Source: Pseudarthrobacter sp. PS3-L1 (GTDB lineage Bacteria > Actinomycetota > Actinomycetes > Actinomycetales > Micrococcaceae). Taken from it: a DNA stretch of 64,000 nucleotides. Under the pieces are notes generated by a model. The model was not told the origin of the DNA and ran no database searches. It saw only the letters and a list, made by a program, of their open reading frames with translations. Positions 17,348 to 27,779 of this stretch are shown here, one piece after another (the stretch's first letter is position 1; the number at the start of each line of letters is the position of its first letter). Position numbers and translations under genes: made by a program. Location: positions 744,001-808,000 of the forward strand of contig NZ_JASISU010000001.1 in the NCBI RefSeq assembly GCF_030063285.1. The letters are read 5' to 3'.

Positions 17348-17832
17348 ATGGCGTCCTTTGACCTGGTGATCTTCGACTGGGATGCTCCCTACGAACATTG
17401 GTACCGTGACGCCTTCGAGCGTGAGCTGCGTCCTGTCCCTGGAATTCAGGAAACCCTTGACCATCTGGAAATCCCCACCTGCGTTGCATCCAGCGGAACG
17501 CAGGAGAAAATGCGCCGCACCCTCGGCATGACAGGGCTGTGGGAGAGGTTCACTGGCCGGATCTTCAGTGCCACCCAGGTACGTAACGGGAAACCTGCGC
17601 CGGATCTTTTCCTGTTGGCTGCAGCGACAGCTGGCGTAACGCCGTCGTCGTGCGCCGTGGTGGAAGACAGTGTCCACGGTGTTAATGCCGCCCGAGCTGC
17701 GGGTATGCATGTTTTTGCGTACGCGGGTGGTGTAACGTGCGCACGCCATCTGGAAGGTGATGTAACGACAGTTTTTTTGAGGACATCCGGGAGCTGCCTC
17801 ATCTTCTTGGGGCCGGCCAGCGCACTCGCTAG
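17348..17832 (+). pseudogene. Decayed HAD-superfamily phosphatase (beta-phosphoglucomutase-like)
   Basis: Two lesions are visible. First, motif I (FDLVIFD) runs straight into DAPYEHWYRDAFERELRPVPGI, which in this family sits after a cap helix bundle; the DxDG-V/T loop and about 60 residues are missing, apparently an in-frame deletion at a GACTG-type microhomology. Second, the frame breaks at a run of seven T (17772-17778): read with two fewer or one more T it continues EDIRELPHLLGAGQRTR and stops at the TAG at 17830, overlapping the convergent trhA stop as CTAG. The unshifted frame runs on antisense to trhA until 17887. The middle (IPTCVASSGT, GKPAPDLFL, VVEDSVHGV) is intact. It starts 9 bases after the DUF255 gene. 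Confidence 0.8.
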
Positions 17833-18569
17833 CGCAGGACGGCCAGGGCAATCGCTACAAAATGGGCAGCGAACCCCAGGACAGTGAACGCGTGGAAGAG
17901 TTCGTGGAAGCCGAAGTGGTGATAGCTGAAGTTGGGCTTCTTGAGAGCATAAAAGACGGCACCGGCAATGTAGAAAGCTCCACCGACGCAGATCAGGATG
18001 GCGGAGGGGACGCTGGCTCGGAAGAAGTCCGGCAGATAGAACAGTGCGCCACAGCCAAGGGCAATGTAGATGGGCACGTAGAGCCAGCGTGGAGCGTGCG
18101 TCCAGAGCAGTCGGAACAGGACTCCAAGGGTTGCCCCGCCCCAGATCAGCCATAGCAGGACAACCGCTGTGGGACGTTCCAGCAACGCCCAGGCCAGAGG
18201 TGTGTAGCTGCCCGCGATTACCAGCATGATGTTGGTGTGGTCCAGGCGCTTCAGGACAATCTTTACGCCGGGGGACCAGTTGCCGCGGTGATAGATCGCG
18301 CTGATGCCAAACAGGAGGACTCCTGTGGTGCCATAGATGGCTGAGGTCACCTTCAGCCCGGTGGTGGGCGCCAGGATCACCAGGACAAGGCCAGCAGCAA
18401 GGGCCAGTGGGGCCGTGACCGTATGGATCCAGCCCCGCCACTTTGGTTTGATCATCAACAGCTGGGCAAGGCGTGCGGCGGCATCATCAAGTGCAGTCGG
18501 TGCATTCGGCTCTGCTGAAGGGCCAGAGTTACGGGCGGCGGCGCCACTTCCTGCATGCCGATTGTTCAT
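17829..18569 (-). CDS. trhA: Hemolysin III / TrhA family membrane protein
   Basis: Seven-helix membrane protein of 246 residues in the PAQR/hemolysin III superfamily. After a 35-residue polar N terminus come KPKWRGWIHTVTAPLALAAG, the conserved SAIYHRGNW and LDHTNIMLVIAGSYTPLAW, and the C-terminal FGFHELFHAFTVLGFAAHFVAI with metal-type histidines. In Bacillus, homologs influence membrane lipid homeostasis. The stop overlaps the ancestral stop of the HAD pseudogene. It is divergent from the isoprenyl transferase gene, as Rv1085c/Rv1086. Confidence 0.92.
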   Translation of the reverse strand: MNNRHAGSGAAARNSGPSAEPNAPTALDDAAARLAQLLMIKPKWRGWIHTVTAPLALAAGLVLVILAPTTGLKVTSAIYGTTGVLLFGISAIYHRGNWSPGVKIVLKRLDHTNIMLVIAGSYTPLAWALLERPTAVVLLWLIWGGATLGVLFRLLWTHAPRWLYVPIYIALGCGALFYLPDFFRASVPSAILICVGGAFYIAGAVFYALKKPNFSYHHFGFHELFHAFTVLGFAAHFVAIALAVLR

Positions 18570-18575
18570 AGCTCA

Positions 18576-18600
18576 AGAATAACTTACGGTCCCGTAAGTT
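18576..18600 (-). promoter_or_regulatory. trhA promoter with perfect palindromic operator
   Basis: AACTTACGG-TC-CCGTAAGTT (18581-18600) is a perfect 9-bp inverted repeat. On the minus strand it directly abuts TATTCT (18581-18576), a -10 hexamer lying 6 bases before the trhA ATG. A bound repressor would cover the spacer between -35 and -10. ACTTACnnnnGTAAGT-type sites are typical of TetR-family binding. Confidence 0.6.
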
Positions 18601-18673
18601 ACCCGAGAGTAGATACAGGATCGGCACGCCATGGTCATCTGCGGTGCATCTGATTCCGGCAAGGACTGTAGCG

Positions 18674-18679
18674 TAGGAT
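18674..18679 (+). promoter_or_regulatory. Candidate -10 for the isoprenyl transferase gene
   Basis: TAGGAT lies about 31 bases before the GTG at 18710; GGAAG at 18701-18705 could serve as its ribosome site. Confidence 0.35.
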
Positions 18680-18709
18680 TGCAACGCTCGCTACGTAACC
18701 GGAAGTCAG

Positions 18710-19483
18710 GTGGATCTCTGCATGGAAATGCCCGGGTTCCTGTACGGCTTTTACGAACAAAGGCTGCTGCGCGATCTGGCCAAAGACCGTATCCCGGAGC
18801 ACATTGGCGTCATGGTTGACGGCAACCGTCGCTGGGCACGGCAGTTTAATGCGCCCACCAGCCAGGGCCACCAGGCTGGTGCGGACAAGATTCACGAATT
18901 TCTGGGGTGGTGCCAGGAACTTGGGATCAAGGTCGTCACGCTGTACATGCTCTCAACCGACAACATGAGCAGGTCCAGCGAAGAGTTGGACCTGCTCATG
19001 GGCATTATTGCCAATACCCTTGATCGCCTGGACAAGGATGCAGACGTTTCCGTCCACGCCATGGGCGCGCCCGAACTCCTTCCCGACTACCTGGGCGAAC
19101 GGCTGAACAAACTGACCAAGCGCACTCCGGCTCATGAAAAAATCCACGTCAACGTGGCTGTCGGCTACGGGGGCCGCCGCGAGATTGTGGATGCCGTCCG
19201 GGAACTGATGATTGATGCTGTTGACAGGGGAGCGGACATCCGGAGTGTGGCTGAGGAATTGACAGTCGATGACATCTCGAAATTCCTCTACACCAGGGGT
19301 CAGCCGGATCCCGATTTGGTGATTCGCACCTCAGGGGAGCAGCGGCTCTCCGGATTCCTGATGTGGCAGAGCGCCTACAGCGAGTTCTATTTTTGCGAAG
19401 CACTGTGGCCGGCCTTCCGTAAAGTCGATTTCCTGCGGGCCTTGCGTGACTATGCAGGACGGCAGCGCCGCTTCGGCTCGTAG
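18710..19483 (+). CDS. Z-isoprenyl diphosphate synthase (UppS/Rv1086 family)
   Basis: Cytoplasmic cis-prenyltransferase, 257 residues from GTG 18710 or 253 from ATG 18722. The diphosphate-binding signature HIGVMVDGNRRWARQ is near residue 31, TLYMLSTDNMSRSSEELDLLM follows, and the C-terminal allylic-diphosphate block DPDLVIRTSGEQRLSGFLMWQSAYSEFYF is intact. The family makes short Z-farnesyl or long undecaprenyl/decaprenyl diphosphates. Actinobacteria usually have two paralogs; the position next to trhA matches the short-chain Rv1086 (Z-FPP synthase), so I would not assume this is the main UppS. Confidence 0.92.
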   Translation: MDLCMEMPGFLYGFYEQRLLRDLAKDRIPEHIGVMVDGNRRWARQFNAPTSQGHQAGADKIHEFLGWCQELGIKVVTLYMLSTDNMSRSSEELDLLMGIIANTLDRLDKDADVSVHAMGAPELLPDYLGERLNKLTKRTPAHEKIHVNVAVGYGGRREIVDAVRELMIDAVDRGADIRSVAEELTVDDISKFLYTRGQPDPDLVIRTSGEQRLSGFLMWQSAYSEFYFCEALWPAFRKVDFLRALRDYAGRQRRFGS

Positions 19484-19612
19484 CCGAGTTAATAGTGAGT
19501 TCACCATCTGGTCACAGGAATCGCCGAGCGCAGAAACGCTGATTGCTCCGCCACGGTCTTAGGTTGGTTCCATCAACGGGCAAAATCGCCTACTGATCGG
19601 GGAGGCCAGTAC

Positions 19613-19681
19613 ATGGAGCGGGACATCGCACCAGATGCAGCAGGAGGCCACGCATGGCCTCCGGGCCAATCCGCCTGCTAA
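19613..19681 (+). CDS. Possible 22-codon upstream ORF before phoH
   Basis: An ATG at 19613 with GGGGAGG 6-7 bases upstream opens a 22-residue frame ([22 protein letters not shown]) ending in TAA at 19679-19681. It overlaps the first possible phoH start (19654) out of frame. The ribosome site is better than most in this window. Whether it is a leader peptide or a chance frame cannot be told from one sequence. Confidence 0.3.
   Translation: MERDIAPDAAGGHAWPPGQSAC
19643..19662 (+). promoter_or_regulatory. Hairpin enclosing the phoH ribosome site and start codon
   Basis: GGAGGCC (19643-19649) pairs perfectly with GGCCTCC (19656-19662); the loop ACGCAT contains most of the ATG at 19654. The folded mRNA would hide the AGGAGG ribosome site. 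Confidence 0.4.
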
Positions 19682-21027
19682 CTCTTCCGGGTGCGCCCGG
19701 GGCTGGAGTCAATGTGGCAACTTCGAAAGATCGTCCCGCTGTCCGCAGCTATGTGATCGACACGTCAGTCCTGCTGTCAGATCCGTTGGCCCTCCTTCGC
19801 TTCGCGGAGCACGAGGTCATTGTGCCGATCGTCGTCATCTCGGAACTTGAAGCTAAGCGCCACGACCCCGAGCTGGGGTTCTTTGCACGCAAGGCCCTCC
19901 GACTTCTCGATGAGCTACGCATCACGAACGGTGGACTGGACAGGCCGTTGCCCATCGGGTCAGCGGGCGGGACCCTCATGGTGGAGTTGAACCATATCTC
20001 CACCGATGTCCTGCCAGCCGGATTCCGCGCTGGTGACAACGACAGCAGGATCTTGGCCGTCGCCAAGAACCTTGCCAACGAGGGCCGGGATGTCACGGTG
20101 GTCTCCAAGGATCTGCCCATGCGGGTAAAGGCCTCTGCCATGGGCCTTCAAGCTGATGAATATCGCAATGAGCTGGTCAAGGATTCAGGGTGGACCGGCA
20201 TGGCCGAGATCGAGGCCAACGAAGCGGAGATCGCCACCCTCTACGGACACGAACCTGTTTTTCTTCCTGCTGCCGCCGAGCTGCCTGTCAACACCGGCCT
20301 GGTGGTGCTCTCCAACCGCGGCTCGGCGCTGGGCCGCGTGGGTGCAGACAAACAGGTCCGGCTAGTCAGGGGAGACCGGGACGTCTTTGGACTCCATGGA
20401 CGTTCTGCCGAACAACGCCTGGCAATCGATCTACTCCTGGATCCCTCCGTGGGCATTGTCTCAGTTGGTGGACGCGCCGGGACCGGGAAATCCGCGCTGG
20501 CCCTCTGCGCCGGACTGGAAGCCGTGTTGGAACGCCGGGAACACCGGAAGGTGATCGTTTTTCGACCGCTTTATGCCGTAGGAGGCCAGGAGCTGGGCTT
20601 CCTGCCTGGTTCCGAGTCAGAGAAGATGAACCCCTGGGCGCAGGCAGTCTTCGACACACTTGGCGCCCTGGTCAGCCAGGAAGTCGTGGAAGAGGTCATG
20701 GACAGGGGAATGCTTGAGGTGATGCCCCTGACGCACATTCGCGGCAGGTCCCTGCATGACGCCTTTGTGATAGTTGATGAGGCCCAGTCGCTTGAGAAGA
20801 ACGTTCTCCTTACGGTGATGAGCCGGATTGGTCAAAACTCCAAGATTGTCCTCACGCACGACGTCGCACAGCGGGACAACCTTCGGGTGGGACGCCATGA
20901 CGGGGTTGCCGCGGTGGTGGAGACGCTCAAGGGCCATCCCCTCTTCGGGCACATTACCCTGACACGCTCCGAGCGCTCGCCGATCGCAGCACTGGTGACC
21001 GATCTCCTGGAGGGGGCCGAAATATAG
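19654..21027 (+). CDS. phoH2: PhoH2-type PIN domain and PhoH ATPase fusion
   Basis: RNA helicase/ribonuclease fusion. From ATG 19654 (AGGAGG 6 bases upstream) it has 457 residues. The PIN domain occupies about 30-165, with acidic metal ligands in [32 protein letters not shown] and TVVSKD. The PhoH ATPase domain (about 240-455) shows Walker [10 protein letters not shown] and Walker [11 protein letters not shown]. The first 20 residues ([19 protein letters not shown]) are atypical; a GTG at 19714 with GGAG upstream would give a protein starting like relatives ([17 protein letters not shown]). Rv1095 is the positional counterpart. Confidence 0.92.
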   Translation: MASGPIRLLTLPGAPGAGVNVATSKDRPAVRSYVIDTSVLLSDPLALLRFAEHEVIVPIVVISELEAKRHDPELGFFARKALRLLDELRITNGGLDRPLPIGSAGGTLMVELNHISTDVLPAGFRAGDNDSRILAVAKNLANEGRDVTVVSKDLPMRVKASAMGLQADEYRNELVKDSGWTGMAEIEANEAEIATLYGHEPVFLPAAAELPVNTGLVVLSNRGSALGRVGADKQVRLVRGDRDVFGLHGRSAEQRLAIDLLLDPSVGIVSVGGRAGTGKSALALCAGLEAVLERREHRKVIVFRPLYAVGGQELGFLPGSESEKMNPWAQAVFDTLGALVSQEVVEEVMDRGMLEVMPLTHIRGRSLHDAFVIVDEAQSLEKNVLLTVMSRIGQNSKIVLTHDVAQRDNLRVGRHDGVAAVVETLKGHPLFGHITLTRSERSPIAALVTDLLEGAEI

Positions 21028-21045
21028 GAGCGCCCCATGTCCAGA

Positions 21046-21080
21046 GCTTCCGTTCGTGGCAGCTGGCCACGAACGGAAGC
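21046..21080. terminator. Hairpin between convergent phoH and GNAT genes
   Basis: GCTTCCGTTCGTGGC (21046-21060) pairs perfectly with 21066-21080 over a 5-base loop. There is no T-run, so termination may be of the T-poor type common in actinobacteria. Confidence 0.65.
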
Positions 21081-21098
21081 CGCGCTCCCTGCAAACGG

Positions 21099-21749
21099 CT
21101 ACTGCGGGATGTCCAGGAATGCTGCGACAGCTTCGTGGCCCGCTACCTCAAGGTTCCAGTCTGGACGTTTGAAAGTCTGAGGCGTCAGCCGGACAGCCTG
21201 GACGGTTTCCACCTGGTTACCCCATTTCTTGCGGGTAATGCCGTTTAGTTCATACCCCAGGGCACGGGAGACGCCCAGTGATGCGCCATTCCAGTCGGCA
21301 GCCTCGGATTTTGCAACGTCAGCTCCCAGGTAGTCAAAAGCATAGAGCGCGACGGCGGTGCGCATTTCCTTTCCGAGGCCCTGTCCGTGGACTCGGCGTT
21401 GCAGCCAGGATCCGGTGCTGACCGTTTTCAGCGCGGCAAAATCGTCCGCACTGACGTCCTGGCACCCGATGAAGTTATCCTCATGCCAGATTCCCAGGAG
21501 GAGCGTCCACCGCGTGGGAGACGTTTCTGCGCGCAGTTTCCAATACCACCTTGCCATGGCCGGGCCCATGACTTCAGGACGGGCCTCCGCCCACGGGTTG
21601 CTGAAAGGGCTTTGGCCCGGTTCATGGACGCCGTCCTGTGCCGCCGCCAGGGCGGCGGGGATGTCACCGTCGGTGATGGTGCGCAGTGTCAGGCGTGGGG
21701 TCTGCAGTGTCAGGCCGAAGAGCGGCCAGATCTCAGTCAGGGACGTCAT
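21099..21749 (-). CDS. GNAT family N-acetyltransferase (RimJ/RimL-like)
   Basis: Probable acetyl-CoA dependent N-acetyltransferase of 216 residues. The N-terminal TPRLTLRTITDGDIPAALAAAQDGVHEPGQSPFSNPW and the acetyl-CoA loop region RRVHGQGLGKEMRTAVALYAFDYLGA followed by NGASLGVSRALGYELNG match the RimJ/L subfamily. The acceptor is unknown. The ATG lies 6 bases after TAGGCT, so the gene is probably leaderless and monocistronic. It is convergent with phoH. Confidence 0.88.
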   Translation of the reverse strand: MTSLTEIWPLFGLTLQTPRLTLRTITDGDIPAALAAAQDGVHEPGQSPFSNPWAEARPEVMGPAMARWYWKLRAETSPTRWTLLLGIWHEDNFIGCQDVSADDFAALKTVSTGSWLQRRVHGQGLGKEMRTAVALYAFDYLGADVAKSEAADWNGASLGVSRALGYELNGITRKKWGNQVETVQAVRLTPQTFKRPDWNLEVAGHEAVAAFLDIPQ

Positions 21750-21755
21750 GAGAGC

Positions 21756-21761
21756 AGCCTA
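21756..21761 (-). promoter_or_regulatory. -10 hexamer, leaderless GNAT start
   Basis: TAGGCT (minus strand) with 6 bases to the ATG at 21749. Confidence 0.55.
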
Positions 21762-21814
21762 GCCGTGGAAGGGCCAGGTAGCCTGTCATGCCTCGGGCGC
21801 CGTTGCCCTTGCAC

Positions 21815-22570
21815 CTAGAGGTTGGTGGTCGGTACCGGTTCGTCGAAGAGCTGATCGCTGCAGTAGCCATCCACCTCGATAATGCGCAGCCAATGCCCGT
21901 GCTGGGCGGTTGCTGGTTCCAGGGACCGGCTGGCCACGCAGATTCCTGTTTGCAGGTCAATCCGGATTAGGGTCCGGCCAGGCAGGCAAAGCGGCATGAG
22001 CTGATGGGCCGGGTGGTAGGCAACTGTAGGGACCACTATTGCCTCGAGTGCGGGCCTGGAGTCCTGCTCAGTGCGGACAACCTCGGTCACCAGGACCGGA
22101 TTGCTGCCGGGGAATTCGATCGGCACCGGAAAATTGCCCGTCAGCTCTACAGGATCCAACGCTGCCGAGAAGCAGCCGCTGCCAAACCCTGGATCGCCAT
22201 AGGCTGCTTCCGGGCGCCTGGTGACCAGCCCGGCGTCGTCATATACAGGCGTTACAAGCTGGGGCGGCAAAAGCCAGGATTTCCGGCTGGCACCGGTATA
22301 TAGCCCAGCAGGCGAGCCGCTTCCCCCTGAACTGCTCTCAAGCAACACGCCGTCCACATCCTCCACACGGAGTGCGCCTGGCCTCTTCACCCAGGCCCGG
22401 ACCAGCACGGCGCCCGGCGATGGACCAGAGATGAAGGGTTCGTCCCAGTACTCACACTGCAATGTTTCCCAGCGCCAGGGGGAAGATCGGCATAGCTTGC
22501 GAAATGACGAGGAATCCGCGGCCAATCCGTGTCCGTCTCCGGGCCGGTGCCTGTCATCCCATGTCGACAT
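21815..22570 (-). CDS. Hypothetical actinobacterial protein, no domain recognised
   Basis: I do not recognise this 251-residue protein. It is soluble, with no signal peptide or membrane helix, and rich in Pro, Gly and aromatic residues. Visible stretches include PWRWETLQCEYWDEPFI, VLVRAWVKRPGALRVEDVDGVLL and GRTLIRIDLQTGICVASRSLE; the last reads like alternating beta strands, suggesting a beta-rich fold. The ATG at 22570 is preferred to GTG 22576 because TAAGCT lies 6 bases before it. Codon use matches its neighbours. It is divergent from the prepilin peptidase gene and no functional link is evident. Confidence 0.6.
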   Translation of the reverse strand: MSTWDDRHRPGDGHGLAADSSSFRKLCRSSPWRWETLQCEYWDEPFISGPSPGAVLVRAWVKRPGALRVEDVDGVLLESSSGGSGSPAGLYTGASRKSWLLPPQLVTPVYDDAGLVTRRPEAAYGDPGFGSGCFSAALDPVELTGNFPVPIEFPGSNPVLVTEVVRTEQDSRPALEAIVVPTVAYHPAHQLMPLCLPGRTLIRIDLQTGICVASRSLEPATAQHGHWLRIIEVDGYCSDQLFDEPVPTTNL

Positions 22571-22576
22571 ATCCAC

Positions 22577-22582
22577 AGCTTA
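22577..22582 (-). promoter_or_regulatory. -10 hexamer, leaderless start of the unknown gene
   Basis: TAAGCT (minus strand) is 6 bases before the ATG at 22570; this supports the gene being real. Confidence 0.5.
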
Positions 22583-22616
22583 CGCGGCGGGCAGTGCGGG
22601 GCTCATGATCGTCCCG

Positions 22617-22622
22617 TAGGAT
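22617..22622 (+). promoter_or_regulatory. -10 hexamer of the prepilin peptidase gene
   Basis: TAGGAT followed by 7 bases and the ATG at 22630. Confidence 0.45.
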
Positions 22623-22629
22623 CCCAGTC

Positions 22630-23172
22630 ATGGTGGCCAAACTGGTGGTGCTCTGGGATGGCCCGCCCGTGGCGTTCTTGTTGCTGCTGGCGGCCTGCCT
22701 CTTTTTCTTCTGGACTGCAGCCCGCCTGGCTGTGGTCGATATCCGTCAGCATCGACTGCCCAACAGGATCCTTTTCCCGGCCTACCCCATTGCTGGGCTC
22801 TTGCTGCTCGCCGTAGCCTGGCTGGAGTCGAGCCAGGCGGGCCCGGGCGAACCGCAGGCGGCTCTCTTCGACGTTGCGGGCCTCAGGGTTCTGGCAGGCG
22901 GCGCTGTGCTGTACGCGGCCTACTACCTGCTGCGGGTGCTGCAACCCTCTGGTCTTGGTTTTGGCGATGTCAAGCTTGCTGGATTCCTTGGTCTCTACCT
23001 GGGATTTCTTGGCTGGGAACATCTTGTGGTGGCAACAGTTGCAGCATTCCTGCTGGGCGGCCTGATGGGGATCGGGATCCTGGTCACCAAGCGAGGAACG
23101 CTGAAGACAGCCATTCCCTTTGGCCCCTTCATGCTGTCCGGAGCGGTGATTGCCTTCTTCCTGCCCGGCTGA
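22630..23172 (+). CDS. A24 family prepilin peptidase, short form
   Basis: Aspartic membrane peptidase that trims type IV pilin-like leader sequences. At 180 residues it lacks the N-terminal methyltransferase domain of classical PilD. Both catalytic aspartates are visible: the first in AVVDIRQHRLPNRI after helix 1 and the second in GLGFGDVKLAGFLGLYLG. About six hydrophobic helices are present. No pilin, tad or com genes are in this window, so the substrates lie elsewhere. It is probably leaderless. Confidence 0.9.
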   Translation: MVAKLVVLWDGPPVAFLLLLAACLFFFWTAARLAVVDIRQHRLPNRILFPAYPIAGLLLLAVAWLESSQAGPGEPQAALFDVAGLRVLAGGAVLYAAYYLLRVLQPSGLGFGDVKLAGFLGLYLGFLGWEHLVVATVAAFLLGGLMGIGILVTKRGTLKTAIPFGPFMLSGAVIAFFLPG

Positions 23173-23237
23173 GGGTTGGCAGAACCTGGCCGATGCCACG
23201 TGTCCCATCTGGCCCCAACCCAGTTCGGAGCAGCCGC

Positions 23238-23243
23238 TAGGCT
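23238..23243 (+). promoter_or_regulatory. -10 hexamer, leaderless Nudix start
   Basis: TAGGCT with 6 bases to the ATG at 23250. Confidence 0.55.
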
Positions 23244-23249
23244 GGCACC

Positions 23250-23720
23250 ATGCCTTCTCCTGACTATGTCCTTGCCCTGCGCGAGAAAATTGGCCATGAC
23301 CCACTGTGGCTTCCCGGTGTGTGCGGTGTGGTGTTCGATGATGCCGGCCGGGTCCTGTTGGGCCAGCGTTCCGACAACGGCCGCTGGGCCCTGATTACGG
23401 GCATTCTAGAGCCCGGTGAGCAGCCCGCTCCCGGACTGGTCCGCGAGATCATGGAAGAGACGGGCGTTTTGGCAGTGGTTGAGCATCTCGTGGGTGTTGA
23501 CACTGTTGGGCCCATCATCTTCCCCAACGGGGACGCCTGCGAATTCCTCAACGTGGTATTTCGCTGCCGCTATATTTCCGGAAAAGCGCGGGTCAACGAT
23601 GACGAATCCCTTGCCGTCGGGTGGTTCGCTGTAGCTGACCTGCCAGACATCCCGGCGGGCCATCTGGCGAATATTCAGCGCGCACGGGCCATGACGGAAG
23701 CTGCCCACTTCGAACAATGA
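23250..23720 (+). CDS. Nudix hydrolase
   Basis: Hydrolase of nucleoside diphosphates linked to another moiety, 156 residues. The Nudix box is complete: GILEPGEQPAPGLVREIMEETGVLA gives G-x5-E-x7-REIMEETGV. The N terminus (PSPDYVLALREKIGHDPLWLPGVCGVVFDDAGRVLLGQRSDNGRWALITG) is typical of actinobacterial Nudix proteins that are often annotated as ADP-ribose or 8-oxo-dGTP type, but the substrate cannot be assigned. It is convergent with the MFS gene, with a strong hairpin between. Confidence 0.9.
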   Translation: MPSPDYVLALREKIGHDPLWLPGVCGVVFDDAGRVLLGQRSDNGRWALITGILEPGEQPAPGLVREIMEETGVLAVVEHLVGVDTVGPIIFPNGDACEFLNVVFRCRYISGKARVNDDESLAVGWFAVADLPDIPAGHLANIQRARAMTEAAHFEQ

Positions 23721-23735
23721 CCAGGAATCGGCAAT

Positions 23736-23766
23736 GGCCGCCGTGATGGGCTACATCACGGCGGCC
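23736..23766. terminator. Hairpin between Nudix and MFS genes
   Basis: GGCCGCCGTGATG (23736-23748) pairs perfectly with 23754-23766 over a 5-base loop, 15 bases past the Nudix stop. No long T-run. Confidence 0.7.
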
Positions 23767-23828
23767 CTTGCCGGTGCCATATGGGACGGTGCTGCCGCAG
23801 CCTGGCTCAGGTGCGGGTGGGGAGGCAG

Positions 23829-26167
<2,339 letters not shown>

Positions 26168-26177
26168 AGAGTAAACA

Positions 26178-26204
26178 TTTGCACTATTCGGCGAAAAGTG
26201 CAAA
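26178..26204 (-). promoter_or_regulatory. Operator of the TetR-MFS unit
   Basis: TTTGCACT (26178-26185) and AGTGCAAA (26197-26204) are perfect inverted copies with an 11-base spacer. They overlap the TTGCAC (-35 like) and AATGTT (-10 like) elements just upstream of tetR, as expected for autorepression. Confidence 0.6.
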
Positions 26205-26219
26205 AAAGTACGGTGTAAC

Positions 26220-26265
26220 GACTGCGGCCGCCCACCCTTCCGTGGAAAGGTGGGCGGCCGCAGTC
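26220..26265 (-). terminator. Terminator downstream of fumC
   Basis: A perfect 17-bp stem (26220-26236 with 26249-26265) built on GCGGCCGCCCACC lies 17 bases past the fumC stop; on the minus strand a T-run follows about 10 bases later (26205-26210). Confidence 0.75.
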
Positions 26266-26281
26266 GGGTACTACCGCCCGG

Positions 26282-27703
26282 TTAAGCCTTGTGCGGCGGA
26301 CGGGTCATTGACATGACGTCCAGAGCGGTGTCGAGCTGGACCTCCGTGAGCTCGCCGCGTTCCAGAAATCCCATGGCAACGACTGTCTCGCGAATGGTGA
26401 GCCCCTCTGCTACGGCCTTCTTGGCGATCTTGGCAGCGTTTTCGTACCCGATGTACTTGTTCAATGGCGTCACGATTGACGGTGAGGCCTCGGCCAGGAA
26501 ACGGGCACGCTCCACGTTGGCCGTGATGCCATCGATCATCTTGTCAGCCATGACCCGGCTGGTGTTGGAGAGCAGCCGGATGGACTCAAGCAGGTTGGCA
26601 GCCATGACGGGGATGCCTACGTTCAGCTCAAAGGCGCCGTTGGTCCCTGACCAGGCGATAGCCGTGTCATTGCCAATCACCTGGGCGGCAACCATGATGG
26701 ATGCCTCGCAGATTACGGGATTTACCTTGCCGGGCATGATCGACGATCCAGGCTGAAGATCTGGGAGTGCAATTTCGCCGAGGCCCGTGTTGGGGCCCGA
26801 ACCCATCCACCGAAGATCATTGTTGATCTTCATGAAGGAGATGGCGATGTTGCGCAGCTGGCTGGACGCTTCGATCAAACCGTCACGGTTTGCCTGGGCC
26901 TCAAAGTGGTTCCGAGCCTCCGTCAGGGGCAGGCCGGTGTCTTTTGCAAGCAGTTCGATGACACGCTCCGGGAACCCGGCCGGGGTATTGATGCCAGTGC
27001 CCACAGCCGTCCCGCCCAGGGGGACCTCAGCTACACGGGGGAGTGCGGCATTGATCCGCTCAATGCCGTAACGCACCTGCGCTGCGTATCCGCCGAATTC
27101 CTGGCCCAATGTCACGGGGGTGGCGTCCATCAGGTGGGTGCGGCCGGACTTGACGACGTCCTTGAACTCGGCTTCCTTGCGCTCCAGCGACTCTGCGAGG
27201 TAGCCGAGCGCCGGGATGAGGTCATTGATCAGGGCTGACGTCGCAGCAACGTGGACAGAGGTAGGGAAGACGTCATTGGAGGACTGGGAGGCATTCACGT
27301 GATCGTTGGGGTGGACAACTTTGTCGCTTCCAGCAGACTTCAACGCACGGGAAGCCAGTTCGGCAAGTACCTCGTTGACGTTCATGTTTGAGGACGTACC
27401 GGAGCCAGTCTGGAAAACATCGATGGGGAAGTCGCCGTCGTAGGTACCTGCGGCTACCTGGTCGGCGGCATCTGCAATGGCCATGGCCAGCTCACCATCG
27501 AGCACACCCAGCTCTGCGTTAGCCTGCGCGGCAGCCTTCTTGACCCGCGCCAGGGCTTCGATGTGGGTCCGTTCCAGAGTTTTTCCAGAAATGGGGAAGT
27601 TCTCAACGGCTCGCTGCGTCTGCGCACGGTAGAGGGCATTCACCGGTACCCGGACTTCGCCCATCGTGTCGTGTTCAATGCGGAATTCTTCAGTGGAAGT
27701 CAT
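26282..27703 (-). CDS. fumC: Class II fumarate hydratase
   Basis: Iron-independent TCA-cycle enzyme hydrating fumarate to L-malate. The 473-residue protein has the lyase signature [11 protein letters not shown], the substrate regions [31 protein letters not shown] and the active-site segment [17 protein letters not shown]. It lies after carbonic anhydrase in the same direction with a 76-base gap. Its own -10 hexamer TAAGCT sits 6 bases before the ATG, so it can be transcribed independently as a leaderless message. Rv1098c is the positional counterpart. Confidence 0.97.
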   Translation of the reverse strand: MTSTEEFRIEHDTMGEVRVPVNALYRAQTQRAVENFPISGKTLERTHIEALARVKKAAAQANAELGVLDGELAMAIADAADQVAAGTYDGDFPIDVFQTGSGTSSNMNVNEVLAELASRALKSAGSDKVVHPNDHVNASQSSNDVFPTSVHVAATSALINDLIPALGYLAESLERKEAEFKDVVKSGRTHLMDATPVTLGQEFGGYAAQVRYGIERINAALPRVAEVPLGGTAVGTGINTPAGFPERVIELLAKDTGLPLTEARNHFEAQANRDGLIEASSQLRNIAISFMKINNDLRWMGSGPNTGLGEIALPDLQPGSSIMPGKVNPVICEASIMVAAQVIGNDTAIAWSGTNGAFELNVGIPVMAANLLESIRLLSNTSRVMADKMIDGITANVERARFLAEASPSIVTPLNKYIGYENAAKIAKKAVAEGLTIRETVVAMGFLERGELTEVQLDTALDVMSMTRPPHKA

Positions 27704-27709
27704 GGGACC

Positions 27710-27715
27710 AGCTTA
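27710..27715 (-). promoter_or_regulatory. -10 hexamer, leaderless fumC start
   Basis: TAAGCT (minus strand), 6 bases before the ATG at 27703. Confidence 0.55.
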
Positions 27716-27779
27716 TGGTCACTGGTGCCAGCACCGAAAACCAAAGCACCACGCAGTGACTGCCCACTGGAAAGTAATG

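Noticed and set aside
18710..19483. Calling this gene uppS outright
   Set aside because: Its position next to trhA matches the short-chain Z-farnesyl diphosphate synthase paralog, and product length cannot be read from sequence by eye.
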